DNA of 64,000 nt from Termitomyces sp. T153 (lineage: Eukaryota; Basidiomycota; Agaricomycetes; Agaricales; Lyophyllaceae), in contig JACKQL020000080.1 in NCBI GenBank assembly GCA_018296165.2, positions 155,486-219,485 of the forward strand. The letters run 5' to 3'. Numbering within the stretch: the first letter of the stretch is position 1; each line of letters opens with the position of its first letter. Below are positions 1 to 11,639 of this stretch, piece by piece. The translations under genes were made by a program, and so were the position numbers. The notes under the pieces are model-generated. The model did not search any database. It saw nothing but the letters and a program-made list of their open reading frames with translations, and was not told where the DNA came from.

Positions 1-56
1 CTTTTCTACTGACTAATGAACCACCAGAATCCTAGAGCCCCTAGCAAACTACACAT

Positions 57-542
57 TTGGCAGTTAAATACTTGCAAGTCAGACGTGTAGAGGTCCTGGC
101 TGCAGTGCACACAGAGGACTGGGATGTGCTTGCTATCCAAGAGCCATTCCTCAATTGTGTGGGCAACACAAAAGCAAATAGACACTGGAGAGTACTCTAC
201 CTGTCAGACTACCAGCATGATGGGAGCTCCTGTACACATTCCATAATCCTTATCAACACTGACATTTCCACAGATGCATATACCCAACTCCCTGTCAAGT
301 CCATAGACACCATGGCAGTTTGTTTTGCAGGCAAATTTGGACACCTTTTGCTCTTTAACATTTATAATGACTGTATGCATAATGAGGTGCTGTCCTCCTT
401 ATCTTTCCTCTCTACTTCCATCAATCTTGCCCATCCCTCCATGTTGGATCATATGGTGTGGCTTGACAATTTCAACTGCCACCACCCACTTTGGAAACCT
501 GTAGGCAACCACTACCTGTTCACACCAAAAGTCTTTGTTTAG
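57..542 (+). pseudogene. LINE endonuclease (EEP-type) fragment
   Basis: The reading frame includes a segment resembling the 'D-V-L-A-I-Q-E-P' motif of exonuclease-endonuclease-phosphatase domains near residues 23-30 and a later 'W-L-D-N-F-N-C-H-H-P-L-W' segment resembling the GDFN-x-HH catalytic signature. The usual first Asp of GDFN is present as LDNFN. In a LINE this domain nicks the target DNA to start target-primed reverse transcription. The frame ends at a TAG before the domain's C-terminal part, which continues in other frames to about 640. It is non-functional as it stands. Confidence 0.65.
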
Positions 543-642
543 CCTTTGCTAGACCTCCTGTCTGACTATAACATGGACTTGGCACTCCCTCCCAGGATAC
601 CAACTGTCCAGACCTCCTCTGACAGATGGATGAGGCCAGACG

Positions 643-1005
643 ATGTCTGATGCACACACTCTGAGGTGGACCCAATTATTTTCTGCAATGTCAATGCTTC
701 CTTCAGGCCATCCCTGGTGGACCACCTACCTATTGTTACCAAGATTGAATTATCTATGCCCTGCTCCTCTGCTCTGCTCTATAGACTGTGAGACAATTGG
801 CACTGCTCTGACGGAGCAACTGACAATGCACTCCCCTGCTGTACTCATCATGTCAGCAGAAGAATTTGACCAAAAAGTTGCTGATCTTTCTTCTATTATC
901 CAAGAAATAGTATCAACAGATGTCATAGTCTCCCTCTGCAAGCCATGTCCACAAACAAAACACTGGTGGAACAATGACTTTAAATGCCTTAAGGCCCAAC
1001 ATTGA
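643..1005 (+). pseudogene. LINE inter-domain segment (between endonuclease and RT)
   Basis: This 120-codon frame ends with a 'K-H-W-W-N-N-D' segment that resembles the conserved 'WW' linker found between the endonuclease and reverse transcriptase of fungal LINEs. It lies exactly between those two domains. There is no catalytic motif. Assignment rests mainly on position and this single motif. Confidence 0.5.
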
Positions 1006-1373
1006 TGCATGTGCAACCTAGCCTTCAAGTTTCAAGACCTTTCTGACCACCCTTCAAAAGCCAACACCACCAGACTATTGTGCAAAATGGACTTGGCAAT
1101 TTGCCTAGCCAAGAAGACCCACTGGAGAGAGTGGCTTGAATTCATTAACACCTGACAAATCTATTTTGCCAACAAATCTGTTGTCAAGGAACCTTTGGAC
1201 TTTGCTTGCAATAGAGTGCCAGACCTCAAGATTGACATCAATGGATCTCCAGGCTTTGTGACCTCCAATTCTGAGAAGGCAGAAGCATTAGCTAAGTCCT
1301 TCTCCCCCCCCTCCTGCCCATCTCCTCCCCACACTGTATACCCCTGCCCTCCACTCTAGACTCCCCACTCATT

Positions 1374-2243
1374 TTGCAGGACTACATTGCTGCTGCCATT
1401 GGCAGTCTACCTCCACTCAAGGTGGCTGGCCTGAACAGCACATTCAAGATCATCCTGAAGTGCTGCTCTGACATCCTTCTTGACCATCTCTACTTCATTT
1501 ACTGTGCCATTTTTGAACTGGATGTTTATTACTCTAGCTGGCTAGAATTGACAACTCTTGTCCTTTGCAAGCCTGGCAAGCACACCTACAATGTAGCCAA
1601 GGCATACAGACCCATTGGTCTGCTCAATACCATTAGAAAACTTCTCTCCACCCTCATGGCTGCTGACCTCTCTCACATTGCAGAAAAGCATAGCATGTTC
1701 CTTGCTGGTCAATTTGGTGGTTGCCCAGGCTGCAACACCACTGATGTCTTATATCTAGTGGTCTTGAGGATCAAAGATGCCTGGTGCACAGAAAAAGTGG
1801 CCTCTGCACTGTTCCTTGATGTACAGGGGGCATTCCCCAAGACAGTCAAGAATTGCCTGCTCCATAACATGAGGGAACACAATGTTTCTTCTGCCTACAT
1901 ACACTTAACAGACCACATGCTTCTGAACAGATGCATGCATCTGAAGTTCAATGACTTCATCTCTGATTGGATTCCTATCTCCAATAGCACCATGCAGGGC
2001 TTTCCACTCTCAATGCTCTACTACTCCTTTTACAATGCCTCCCTCATCAGGGCAGCCATTGTTTTTAGCAAGTCTGAGGTGGCATCTAGATTTGTTGACA
2101 ATGTCATATTCCTTGCCATAGCTAAGTCTCTAACAGAGACCCATGTTATGATCACAAATACCATAGAGCATGCTGAAGGTGGGTTCCAATGGTCTGCCAA
2201 GCATCATTCTCCTTTTGAACTTTCCAAACTTGCTGAACATTAA
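1374..2243 (+). pseudogene. LINE reverse transcriptase remnant
   Basis: The frame carries LINE RT blocks in order: 'A-Y-R-P-I-G-L-L-N-T' near residue 83 (motif 1/2 region), 'Q-F-G-G-C-P-G' (the Q-x-G-F-x-x-G block), 'A-L-F-L-D-V-Q-G-A-F' (motif A with its first catalytic Asp), 'M-Q-G-F-P-L-S' (motif B, normally xQGSPLS) and 'R-F-V-D-N-V' at the place of the FADD/YADD box. The second Asp of that box is replaced by Asn, so catalysis is lost. Only about 290 residues are open. The thumb and C-terminal region are missing or unreadable. Confidence 0.8.
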
Positions 2244-2361
2244 AATTTCAATGTTCTGATCATAACTCATGGCAGTGAACTTCTTTCTGGAAGTTCAGTT
2301 CTGCTTTGCAAGCAAGTCAATGCTTATTTGACTTAGAAGAATGTAATGTTTCCATTAGGTT

Positions 2362-2506
2362 GTGTTACAGTCAAATATTCAGTCTGTGTAGGAATAGACT
2401 ATACTTATTATGTACCTGTTACAGTCAAATACTGGGTACTGTTAGTTACCATGTTGGATCAACTTATACAATAAGTTACACACCTTAGTCTGTGTAGGAA
2501 TAGACT
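2362..2506. repeat. Short direct repeats at the 3' side of the Copia remnant
   Basis: A 20-bp word (agtctgtgtaggaatagact) occurs at 2381-2400 and again at 2487-2506. A 15-bp word (tgttacagtcaaata) occurs near 2362 and again near 2417. They sit where the 3' LTR of the - strand Copia element should be, so they may be LTR debris. No clear TG...CA boundary could be drawn. Confidence 0.5.
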
Positions 2507-3700
2507 GAGGTGTGTCCAAAATCTCAACCCACAAACAATATGCCCCACTTTCACCACTTGCATAATATTTTGTGTTTGTACCATGTCCTGTGTAGGTACC
2601 TTCTAACACTCCTCTTGAACTAGCAGATGTGCTAATTTTTGCAGAGTTGGAGCACCTGACACAGTTTGTGGTGCCAGGTCTTAGTAGTGCTTTTGTGAAT
2701 AGGTTAGCCAAATTTTTGCTGCTGGGTATGTAGTTCAGAGTGAGCTTCCCATGACATGGTTGTGGTTGCACTTGTTCTTGGCAATTGCAATCAAGCCATT
2801 ATTGTCCCTTTGTAGCTTTGCTAGACAACCCCAGAACCAATCTCTCCCATTGCTGCAAACATCCAGTGAATATGTTCTCACACCTTAGTTAATACAATAT
2901 ACTTTGCCTTGGTGGTTGAGGTGGACACCATGGCCTGGTACTTCAAACTCTAAATCATTGATCCCTCAGCTTGGATAAAAACTCCACCTGAGACCAATTG
3001 CCAAGAATCCATGTCTGCTGCAAAATTTGAGTTGTAGAAACCACATGGGGTATAGTACAAATGTCCAGCTCCTCCATATTGTAACTTGTAGTGTATTGTT
3101 GCTTTGATATATTGTAATATGTGCTTGAATGCCAACCAGTGTGCTTTTTCTTGAATCAGGTCAGTGAAGTTATTGCAAACGCTATGTCAGGGCATGTCCC
3201 TACTTGGGTGCACATGCAAGAGCCTAGAATTTTGTTAAATGGTTTGTGCTCCATGAAATGCTGGTTCTTCAGTGACTTGGCACACTGCAATCAGTCCAAT
3301 GCAATACCCAGTGGGAGAGGGGTGTACTTTGGCTTGCACTCTGTCATCTCATGATATTCTAATACCTGTTTGAAATATTCCTCCTGGTCCAGCATAATCA
3401 TCCTCTGGTTTCAATTGTGAGTGATCTGTATGCCCAACATAAAATGAATCTCCCCCATGTCCTTGACCTTGAACCTTTTTCCCAGCTCTTAATGTGCTTG
3501 TTTAGACTGATCCTTTAAAGATGACATCCCCATCATATCATTGGTATATGTGCTTGTAATGGTATGTTTGCCATCCCTGTTCCTTATTTTGACTGACTGG
3601 TCCACCTCTGATCTTTTGTATCCCAATCATGCTATATCCTCATCAAGTGTTCTCCACCAATTGTTGCCTGCATCCATTGTACCTTAAACAGTTTTGAAGA
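2442..3700 (-). mobile_element. Ty1/Copia retrotransposon remnant (RT and RNase H end of pol)
   Basis: On the - strand, from about 3600 down to 2442, the translation follows the Copia RT C-terminus and RNase H: a 'K-V-K-D-M-G-E-I-H-F-M-L-G-I-Q-I' block at about 3490-3440 (family signature KDLGxxxxFLGI), a 'Y-T-N-D' at the place of the YVDD box near 3550, a 'H-I-L-Q-Y-I-K-A-T' and 'A-A-D-M-D-S' RNase H segment at 3135-2950, and a terminal 'N-L-A-N-L-F-T-K-A-L' block at 2771-2690 (family signature IADxxTK). Several stops and the YTND change make it inactive. Gag, protease and integrase are absent. Confidence 0.8.
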
Positions 3701-4228
3701 GTAGCATCATGTGATGCTATCAAATTCATACAAATATAATAATCAAATATATGTACACATGTTAAGTTGAGAGAGTAACAGGAAGTCCACTGGATGCTCC
3801 ATTACACAACAACTAGCAGTTTTGCAATTAGTTTACAAACATACTATAATTAGTGAGGGTGCAAGCCAAGGTAATTCCCAGATAGATGGATGGTCTCTGT
3901 TTATACTGCTGGCAAGCCACTCTGCAGGGCTCAGAGGCAGGGGTAAAGTAGTAACTCTATGCCAATAGTAAGTAATGATGTACATTGTGGTGTAGTGGTG
4001 AATGTATAATGACTGGTAGTAGAACTCTCTTCTCAGAGTCTTGTGTGGTGGGTATAATATGCAGTCACTTCACAAAGTAGGTCAGTAAGGACTAAGGTTC
4101 TTGGGTATTTTCTGGAGAGACTGCTTGTTGGCTTGTAGCAAGGCCTATTGCATGATCTGTCTTCCTGCCTCTTTGTGTATGTGGGGTGTCTTGACCTCCC
4201 ATAGTGTGTGGTTCTGCACTTTGCCCCC
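3701..4228. other. Gene-free interval between Copia and LINE remnants
   Basis: I see no supported ORF, RNA gene or repeat here. It probably contains the eroded 5' side of the Copia element and the 3' untranslated end of the - strand LINE that begins at 4229. Confidence 0.5.
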
Positions 4229-5209
4229 TCATGTTTTTCTTCTTCTTGTGTCTATTCTTGTGTTGTCCTTCTCTGTCCCTCTCCCTTCCTCTCCCTTTGT
4301 CTCCCTCTCCTTCTCTTTGCCTGCCTGTTCACCCTCCATCTTCTCCATCCCTTCACCCCTAGCTCTCTCCATCCTTTCCCACCAACTTCCCTCTTCTTCA
4401 TCATTTTCCACATTGGTCCATCTCACCAGCATTCTCTCTCTTGCCTCTCTCTTGGCATTTGTGTATGCCATGTAATCCAGTGTCCAGACCTCAGAGCCCT
4501 CTTTAGCTTCTTTGTCTGTGCATTTGTTTCCCTTTACTTCTTCATGGCCCAGGCACCATTCAATGCTCACTGTCTTCTCATCCTCTTCCTCCAGGAATCT
4601 GTTCATGGTGTGCATGATGGTCATCATGTGTGATTGACCAGGTTTTGGCTTGAGTTCATAGGCTGACATGATTGCTGCCATATTGTCTGCAAAGATGTGA
4701 ACATGTTTGATCTGTCACCTTGTTCCTGAGAATCTTGATGCTGCCCTGACTGCTCTGGCTATATCTGTTAGTTTGGCATCATACACTTCTGCCTTACTGC
4801 CTAGGCCTCCCCTCTCCTTGAACATCTTTCTGCTCTTGTGATGACCTACTATACCCCATCCAACCAACTTGCTTCCCATCTGGTCACTTTTGTGCATTGA
4901 GCCATCTGAGTATACAATGACACATGTTGGGTCCATTTCCATCTCCTGCAGTCTTTTGTTGTGCTGTTTTGCTTCTTCCTTCTTTTTGGCTCTCTGTGGG
5001 GCTCCTGTAATTGTTAGCCTTTGGCCCAGGTTAGTCGCCATCTTTTGCCAGGGCAGCAAAATGAATTGATTGATTTTCTCACCCTCCATTGGCTTGTACA
5101 TGCATCTCTCTACTCTCTCAAGTTGGTTGAGTTTTTGCACTGCCTTTTGGCTTGGGTTTCTTCTGGATGGGAACAGGGTGGGAAGGTCTGCTGTTCTAAT
5201 TGTCTCCAT
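4229..5209 (-). pseudogene. LINE RNase H domain (two overlapping fragments)
   Basis: The frame 5209-4715 holds 'I-V-Y-S-D-G-S', the first RNase H Asp, and 'A-E-V-Y-D-A-K-L' with the Glu of the second motif. The frame 4681-4229 continues near the third motif and has 'I-E-W-C-L-G-H-E-E-V-K-G-N', equivalent to the W-x-P-G-H-x-x-x-x-G-N signature. In Tad1 LINEs this domain degrades the RNA strand after reverse transcription. A frame break near 4700 separates the halves. A Lys-rich tail follows down to 4229. Confidence 0.8.
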
Positions 5210-6397
5210 ACCTCCAGCATTTGTTTAATCACTGGGTTTGTCTTTTTCAATCTATGGAGTCTGTTAGCATACCTATCCACTGTCCAGTCCATTGTCATTT
5301 CAATAGGAGGTATCAACATGTCTACTTTCAGAGCTTTGATTGGCATGGTTCTGAAGGCTCCTGCCATGTGTCTGAGCAATATGTTCTGTACTCTGGTCAG
5401 CTTTTCTATGTAAATTTTCTTGCCTGTCCACCATATTGGACACGCATACATCATTATTGGCATGACACATGCCCAGTACATCATTTGGAGTTGCATTTGG
5501 CTTATTCCCATGATAGTTTTTGCCAAGATGTGCAATCTGACTGCTGCATTTTTGGCCTTCTGTGCTGTTTTCTGTGCATGCTGATTGAAGGTCAGTTTCC
5601 TGTCAATGTGCAGACCTATGATTTGGATCATTTCTCCTGCATGAATCTCAGTTTCAGATCCATCTGGCATTGGTGGTTTCATTGGTAGTGAGTGACCTCT
5701 ATCCTGCTGCCATGAGTGGTGCATAATTTTGGCTTTCTCTGGGGCTGTCAATAGTCCTACTTCTGTTAGCCATCTATCTACAAGAATACAATCCTCTCTC
5801 AATATCAGAATGTTAGTGTCCAACAATCCTGATGAGACTCTCAGGGTTCTGTTGTTGATGTACATGTTCAGTGTTGTTTTTGTTGGGTTGCCTTTTTTCC
5901 TCACCTGTTTTGTTTCCTGTTCCTTATTTCCATCTTTTTCAGGATTTTGCTCCCATAGATTATTAATAGAACTGGGGATACTGGTGAGCCCTGTGGAATG
6001 CAATTTTTGACTGGCTTCATGTTCCTTCTGACTCCATCCAGACACACTGCTGCTTCTCTCTCTTGCAGGAAAGATTCTGTCCATCTTACCAATGGTAGAG
6101 GTATCCCCTTTCTGCACATATCTTTAAGAAGTCTTGTGTGGTTGATGTTGTCAAAAAGCCTGTTATGTCAAAGGTTAGTGCCATAGTCACCATTCCATGG
6201 TTTTGAATGGCCTGTATGTCTTCTATATCTGTAAGTAATGCATTGTTAGTTGAGCTTTCTGGCCTTCCACTGAACTGTGTTGGTGGGACTAGGTCCCTGC
6301 TCCCCACCATATAGCTCAGCCTCCTTGCTACTATATCTAACAAGACTTTTCCCAAGCATTCCAGTAGTTGGATAAGCCTATACACTCTCAGCTCCAA
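5110..6397 (-). pseudogene. LINE reverse transcriptase, broken
   Basis: The N-terminal half (6397-6086) shows 'L-E-C-L-G-K-V-L', 'Q-F-S-G-R-P' and motif A as 'F-D-I-T-G-F'. The next piece (6119-5901) has motif B as 'I-P-Q-G-S-P-V-S-P'. A third frame (6117-5110) contains 'L-G-L-H-I-D-R-K-L-T-F-N-Q-H', the LGxxxDxxLxFxxH block that follows the palm in fungal LINEs, and a 'M-Y-A-C-P-I-W-W' thumb segment. Frameshifts separate these blocks, and the FADD box itself is not readable in one frame. Confidence 0.8.
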
Positions 6398-6526
6398 ATA
6401 ATCCCAGTTTGTTGGACTTCCTGAGTACTACTACTACAGCCTCCTACCATAGACTCAGGTGATATCCTAACTTGATGCAGTGGTGTACTAGGGCAAATAT
6501 TGTGTCTCTTCTGCTTTCCAGGCCCA

Positions 6527-7125
6527 TCAGATGGTTTGGAACAGTTGCTGGCTGACCCCTAGCACCTTCTTTGTGCTGTGCCTGTTTATTGCCTCTCTTG
6601 CTTCAATCTTTGTTATTCTTGCATGTGGTAGGTCCTGTGTGTGTTGTCTTGTCAAGTCTGGAGCTTTGTTGTTTTCCAGTCTTGGAGGAGGCTTGAACAG
6701 GGTCTCCTGTAGGGCATCACATTTGTCTTTGTGCATCACTGCTGGTTCATTGTCCCCTCTTTTTATTGCTGGTGATGAGCCACATCTTGAGCCCTTGGAC
6801 CATCTCCTCAGTCCCCACATTGTTGTTGGGGTTGCATTTTCTAGTGTCTCCATGATCCAGTCTGCTTTGCCTTCTTGTCTGCTCTCCTAAAATAGTTAGT
6901 GATCTTTCATATTTTCCTGTTTATTGCTGCACTCTGTTTCCCCCAGTGTTCCTTGAACATGCATTGGTCTTTCCTTAGTTTCATTCTCTTGTCATTAGCT
7001 GAGCTGAGTTTCTCCAACCACCATGGTCTGGCCTTGTCTGACAGTTTCTTTATCTTGGTGTTTTGGTCTGTTGCTGCCAACATTGCCTCTGTGACTATTT
7101 CAACAACAAGTCTTACCAACTTCAA
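6527..7125 (-). pseudogene. LINE linker between endonuclease and RT
   Basis: The frame 7125-6907 contains 'K-A-R-P-W-W-L-E-K-L', the WW linker of fungal LINE polyproteins. The frame 6853-6527 continues with a helical linker resembling the segment before RT motif 1. There is no catalytic site. The order and spacing with the RT support the call. Confidence 0.6.
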
Positions 7126-7538
7126 CCCTGACCTAGTGTGGTACCAACTGTGGGTACCCTTTGTGTTATCTCAACTTGGTGATATTAGTAACTGTGGCTA
7201 GTGACTAGTTTACATTTGTTCCTTGTTCAGTCTCCTTATTGCCATCCTTCCCTTTTATATTCTCCTCCCTAACTCCTCTACCACCATTAAAAGTTTGCTT
7301 TGTCTTAGCAATTCTTTCTGTCTCCATCCATTTTCTCTTCCAGTCACTAGTGACTTAGGCTAGCAATAGTGACCATTTCAACTTCACCTTTCAACACAGC
7401 ACTTGCTCTCATTCTCTGGGATGGTTACTGACTTGCCCTCAACTATTAACTTCCTACTGCCAGCTACTCTATCTAGTGACTAGTGTTGGGTTCTCTTTTC
7501 AGGTTTCCTGCATGGCACTAGGCAGCATAGGAGCACAT
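7126..7538. other. Gene-free interval, possible 5' LTR of family A
   Basis: There is no supported gene. The word ctagtgacta recurs (7194, 7472 and variants near 7365), and related words recur after the integrase of family A at about 15160-15265. The interval may therefore hold the worn 5' LTR of the family A element that starts on the other side of the inserted solo LTR. LTR ends could not be fixed. Confidence 0.4.
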
Positions 7539-8572
7539 TGTCATGACCTACTCCCTAGACTCCCAACCTCATTCCCAACCTGCTCGCTTCCCTGAGCCCT
7601 TCCCAATGCCTCACCAAACTCCCTCAACCCTTGTCCACCCTCTGCGCCCACTCCAGGTAACTCTGACGTGTCTTTGGCAAACTCCAACAATCCCCTGGCT
7701 AACTCCAATGCCTTCTTCACAGTCATACACACTTCCTCTGAGTCCCTGTAACCCTCCCTCACTGTCCCTGACCCAGTCATATACCTCTGACCCCCACCCT
7801 AGTTCACCCAACCTGCTCTGGAGCACCACAATGACCCTAGAGTGGCCTGTGCCCCCAGCTGATCCCATCACAATGTCACCATGGCCTGCTCCTTGATTGT
7901 ACCTGATACCCATCAACTCCACACAACTCCATCAACCCCCACCACCATATCTGCTACTCTCTGGACCCACCCAGTAGTCAGTATATAAGTCATAGAGTAG
8001 CTCCTCATACTTTAGTCTTGATATTGCATTAACTGGTCTCTTGTGTTTTGTGTTTCTCTCTGTCTCTATTTCTATTTTTAGTATCTCTTTCTCTGTCTCA
8101 TCTTGCCTTGTCTCCATCTTGCCTCAACTATCTATATTTCCTTTGTTTCTCTAAGTTACTTCCATCTCTGATGCGAGTATGAACTCCATGCACACACTAC
8201 AAACCCTGAACATTCTTACAACAACTCCAGACCTTGCTCTTTGCTTGGCCCCAAACCCATCAAGTCTTATTTGATCCCCCATCAAACTCTGGCTCCACCC
8301 CATTACTAGCAAAGCCTCCATCTACCCCACAATCTATTTACATGCTTACAAACTTGTTCCTGATACCCGCCCAAGCCCAACATTAATATACTTGGTCTTA
8401 AACTTCCCCAGACCACTCTGGACTTGCTTGGACCACTCCCCCCAGCTTCCCCTCACAAGTCTCTCCACTCTGCGCCAACTCCAAAGTGCTAGGTTATAAG
8501 CACAGGACATCACATCTGCCTAGTCAGGATTCACCAGTATAGCTGAGCCCCCATTGTCAGTGGAACCTGACA
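7539..8572 (+). repeat. Solo LTR (chromovirus type 1) with CACAT target duplication
   Basis: It starts TGTCATGAC, ends CCTGACA, and is flanked on both sides by CACAT (7534-7538 and 8573-8577). It is clearly related to the LTRs of elements 1 and 2, including the TATATAAG box and the AGTCTTGATATT start-site word. With no internal region and a perfect 5-bp duplication, it is best explained as LTR-LTR recombination that removed the rest of an inserted element. It sits just upstream of the family A internal region. Confidence 0.92.
7982..8026 (+). promoter_or_regulatory. LTR core promoter: TATA box and predicted start site
   Basis: TATATAAG lies at 7982-7989 and the word AGTCTTGATATT begins at 8014, 32 bp after the first T. 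That is the usual distance from TATA box to start site. The same spacing is kept in the LTRs of elements 1 and 2, where the start word is complementary to the primer-binding site. Promoter activity is inferred. Confidence 0.7.
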
Positions 8573-8582
8573 CACATCATTT

Positions 8583-8600
8583 TGGAGCCCACCATGAGAG
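8583..8600 (+). other. Candidate primer-binding site of family A
   Basis: TGGAGCCCACCATGAGAG follows the LTR-like end and starts with TGG, which could pair with a tRNA 3'-CCA end. The tRNA is not identified. The solo LTR insertion point a few bases upstream complicates the boundary. Confidence 0.4.
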
Positions 8601-8689
8601 CATTGGAAGTTAACCATTCCACCAGAAACTAGAGCTCAAGCAAAACATCACTTGGAAATCCTTAACGAATTACCCCAGTCTTCCTTTTC

Positions 8690-10450
8690 GACCCCTCAGC
8701 ACTCTTTGACAGCAACCCATCCTTGACCTCTTGCTGATGAACTCAAAACTGCTAGAAATATTTGTGACATTAGCAAGATCCTTGCCAATTTTTCAGGTGC
8801 CTTTATCAAAAGTTCTCTTGATGCACCCCTTTTCCCTTTAACTTCCACTGACTCTATCTTCTTCCCAGAAGCCCAATCTATTCCCTCCTTGTCAGTTAAT
8901 CCCCTTCTACCACTGATTTTGACAATTGCTAATATGAACAACAACCCTGCTGCTTGGCATGCTAGAATGCTGCCATGCAATGATACTACTGCACCTAAAT
9001 GGGATGAGAGTTGCCCTAGGGAACTCCCCCAATACTTTAAGGAACTGGAATACCTTTTTGCTGACTGCAGCATCACTGATGACACTCAGAAGAAGGAGTA
9101 CACATCTCCATACGTCTCTTACAACATGGTGGAAACCTGGCTTGGCTTACCTGAATTTGGCAACAACATTGTCATCAGCAACAATGCTTCCTGACCTTAC
9201 ACTTACCAGGAATGGAAGGTGGCAGTGCTCAGGTTCTACTCTGGCACTGATGCTAGTGCTTGTTATAACCTTGGTGGCCTAGAACAACTTGTCAACCAGA
9301 CTTTTAACAGCAGCTTAGTGACTTTGGACAGGTTCTCTGACTATTACTGGGATTTCCAATGTATTGCTAGATGGTTACTTGCTAACAGCAAACTATACTG
9401 CAATGAGGAATGTCACCTATTCCAACAAGGTATCCCTACATTGCTATGGTCCAAAATCATTCGCTGTCTCAAAATCACTCTTCTCAACCACCATCCTGAG
9501 GACCCATATGATGTTGATCAAGTCTTTGAAGGTGCCAAGTGGGTTTTCAAGGGCATGGATACCTCTACGACCAAGACCAGCAATGACACCAGTGGTACTT
9601 CTTCCTCATTGCCAATTGTTAACACACCCACTCCCCCGTCACCTATGACTAAGTGGGAAACTTTGGAATTAGTGACAACCACAGTGATCATTAGTGCCTT
9701 GGAATGTCTGGAAGCCCTCTTAACTAGCAGTAATGCTCAACCTTGACAACAGTTCACCAATAGCACTTGCCACTTTTGTGGGGAAACAGATCACACCATG
9801 GTCTGAGGCACTTGTATGAAAACAGAGCAAATGATTCAACAGGGTAAGATCTGTTGCAACACTGAAGGAAAGATCATCCTACCATCTGGTGCTATGATCC
9901 CCAACTATTATGGCAAGTGACTATATATGGAACACATCAAGGAATGGCACAGGCTTAACCCAGGACAAATCATTACCAGCAGACTCTCTTCCAATGCTAA
10001 CCCAGACCCAGACCAGGCAGCTATGCAGCAGTTGCTAATCCATGAGGTAATGCAACAGGATATTGCTATGGGCCAAGCACTAAGCAAGGAAGAACAGATC
10101 AAGGCTTTGGAACATGAACTCTTTGCACTCAGACAATCTGGCAAAAAGTTTGATGGTGTACAAGTTCCCTGCATGGCATATTGACCAGCAAATGATACCT
10201 CTAAGGCAGCACCCTCAACTAGTAATACCTTGGCAACTTCATCCCCTGCCAATTCTACTCCAGCTCCTGCTGCTAGGCCTGCAGACAAAGGCAAAGCACC
10301 TGAATGTACTATTGCTAACAAACAACTGCCCATCACTAAGGAATCCACCACTCAGCCTCCCATCCACCTGTTTTCTGGCATCTCTGGTGGCTACACCCCT
10401 CCTGCTAACAGGAATTTTGCTGCTCCTGATAGATCTAACAACAGCACATA
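8690..10450 (+). pseudogene. Family A Gag with zinc knuckle
   Basis: All open pieces lie in one frame (for example 8889-9194, 9219-9746, 9927-10184 and 10230-10451), so the ancestral Gag spanned at least about 580 codons. A capsid-like helical region resembling retrotransposon gag precedes a knuckle at 9768-9815 that reads C-H-F-C-G-E-T-D-H followed by a later Cys. A stop lies inside the knuckle. A Gln/Glu-rich helical stretch and a Pro/Ala-rich linker follow. The protein would have formed the particle and bound RNA. Confidence 0.75.
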
Positions 10451-10589
10451 GTGAACCATGCCACCCATTTACATCATTGAGCAGTCCAAAGCAGTCTTTG
10501 AATGGGTTTTAAGTACCAAGGTCACAGTATCAGTTGGCAAACTTTGCTCAGTATCCCAGGACATCAGAAATCAATTCAGGACAGCAGTT

Positions 10590-11220
10590 ATGCCCAAATG
10601 ACTTGTAGGCACTAGTGCCAACACAGTACAGGGCTCCAGCAACATTTTCAAAAATATATTACTGACTTTCACTATTAAAGAACCCCAGTTTTTGCACAGG
10701 TCCAACACTGATACAGCTAATGGACTTACCTTAGAAAAGGCACTCCTCACATCTGTTGACCCTGTTGAAGCATATATTGATTCGCTACCCCATGGAGAAG
10801 AGCCTGTGGTGCTCACTGTTGCTAAGGATTCCCAATTGCTTTGTTCTGTCATGATGCTGATTGATAATAAAGAAGGAGTGGAATGCATTCACAACAGTGA
10901 CTCCCAGATCATCTCAATGTCTGCAGAAATTGCTAGCAATCTTGGGCTATCCCAAAACCCCAACATTGTTTTAAATATGCAAAGTGCTAATGGTACCTTG
11001 GATAGATCACTAGGACTTTCTCATAATGTACCATGCACTATTGGCAATGTAACAGTTTATCTCCAAATCCATGTTTTATAGTTTCCTGCCTATGACATTC
11101 TACTGGGACACCCCTTTGATGTTTTAACTTGAAGTATGGTCAACACTCTTAGTGACATTGAGACCACTATAACAATCACGGACCCCAACACTGGCATGCA
11201 GTGCACTATCCCAACCTTTC
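10590..11220 (+). pseudogene. Family A retropepsin-like protease
   Basis: In the same frame as Gag, a 'C-I-H-N-S-D-S-Q-I' segment at about 10884-10910 occupies the place of the D-S/T-G active site, and 'Y-D-I-L-L-G-H-P' at about 11090-11115 matches the second protease signature. The catalytic triad is altered (S-D-S rather than D-S-G or D-P-G). The domain would have matured the polyprotein. A TAG and a TGA interrupt it. Confidence 0.65.
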
Positions 11221-11639
11221 CATGTGGTAAATCTAAAAGAAACAACTGCCAAAATGTTTGTTTCAAGACTGAAGCACCCTGTTGCTTTCATCACCAAAGG
11301 CATTAATGAAGATGATAGTGACATAGCAGTTGTTATCAGCTATGACCATTCAACTGGTCTAGCGACTTGTATAGCTTTTTGTGATTTGGACAAAGACATT
11401 GTACTTACCAATTCTAACACACAGACAAACCCCACACTAGCATACCTTTACACTACCACTAGTGACCTTTCTGACTTGTCCCTTCTACCTCATTCCTATC
11501 TTGTTTCCACTGATACATCTAATCTCTTGATTCTTGGACAGACTTTACCCCTTGATACAAACAATACAGACACTACCCCCACCTATGTTAACATTCCATT
11601 CCCCACTCAATTTGTTGCTAACAAACCCCCTAAGTGAAA

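Larger units (their letters stand above)
1..2290 (+). mobile_element. Degenerate non-LTR (LINE) retrotransposon, 5' end outside window
   Basis: The stretch codes, in broken frames on the + strand, for an endonuclease-like segment, a spacer and a LINE-type reverse transcriptase in the order expected of a LINE. No LTR flanks it. Stops and frame changes separate the pieces. A poly-A tail is not obvious after 2243. The element is cut by the window edge, so its 5' limit is unknown. Clade assignment (Tad1/I-like) is inferred from the resemblance of its RT to fungal LINEs. Confidence 0.75.
4229..7125 (-). mobile_element. Tad1-like LINE with RNase H, degenerate
   Basis: Read on the - strand, the pieces occur in the order linker, RT, RNase H, typical of fungal Tad1-type LINEs. 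The endonuclease end upstream of 7125 is missing or lost to decay. At least five frame breaks separate the coding blocks. The + strand is strongly C/T-rich here, a consequence of G/A-rich coding on the other strand. No target duplication could be identified. Confidence 0.8.

Noticed and set aside
7541..7922. Open frames on both strands in the solo LTR (up to 117 codons)
   Set aside because: They are Pro/Ser- or Gly-rich translations of a CpG-rich non-coding LTR, and the equivalent frames are not kept in the other LTRs.
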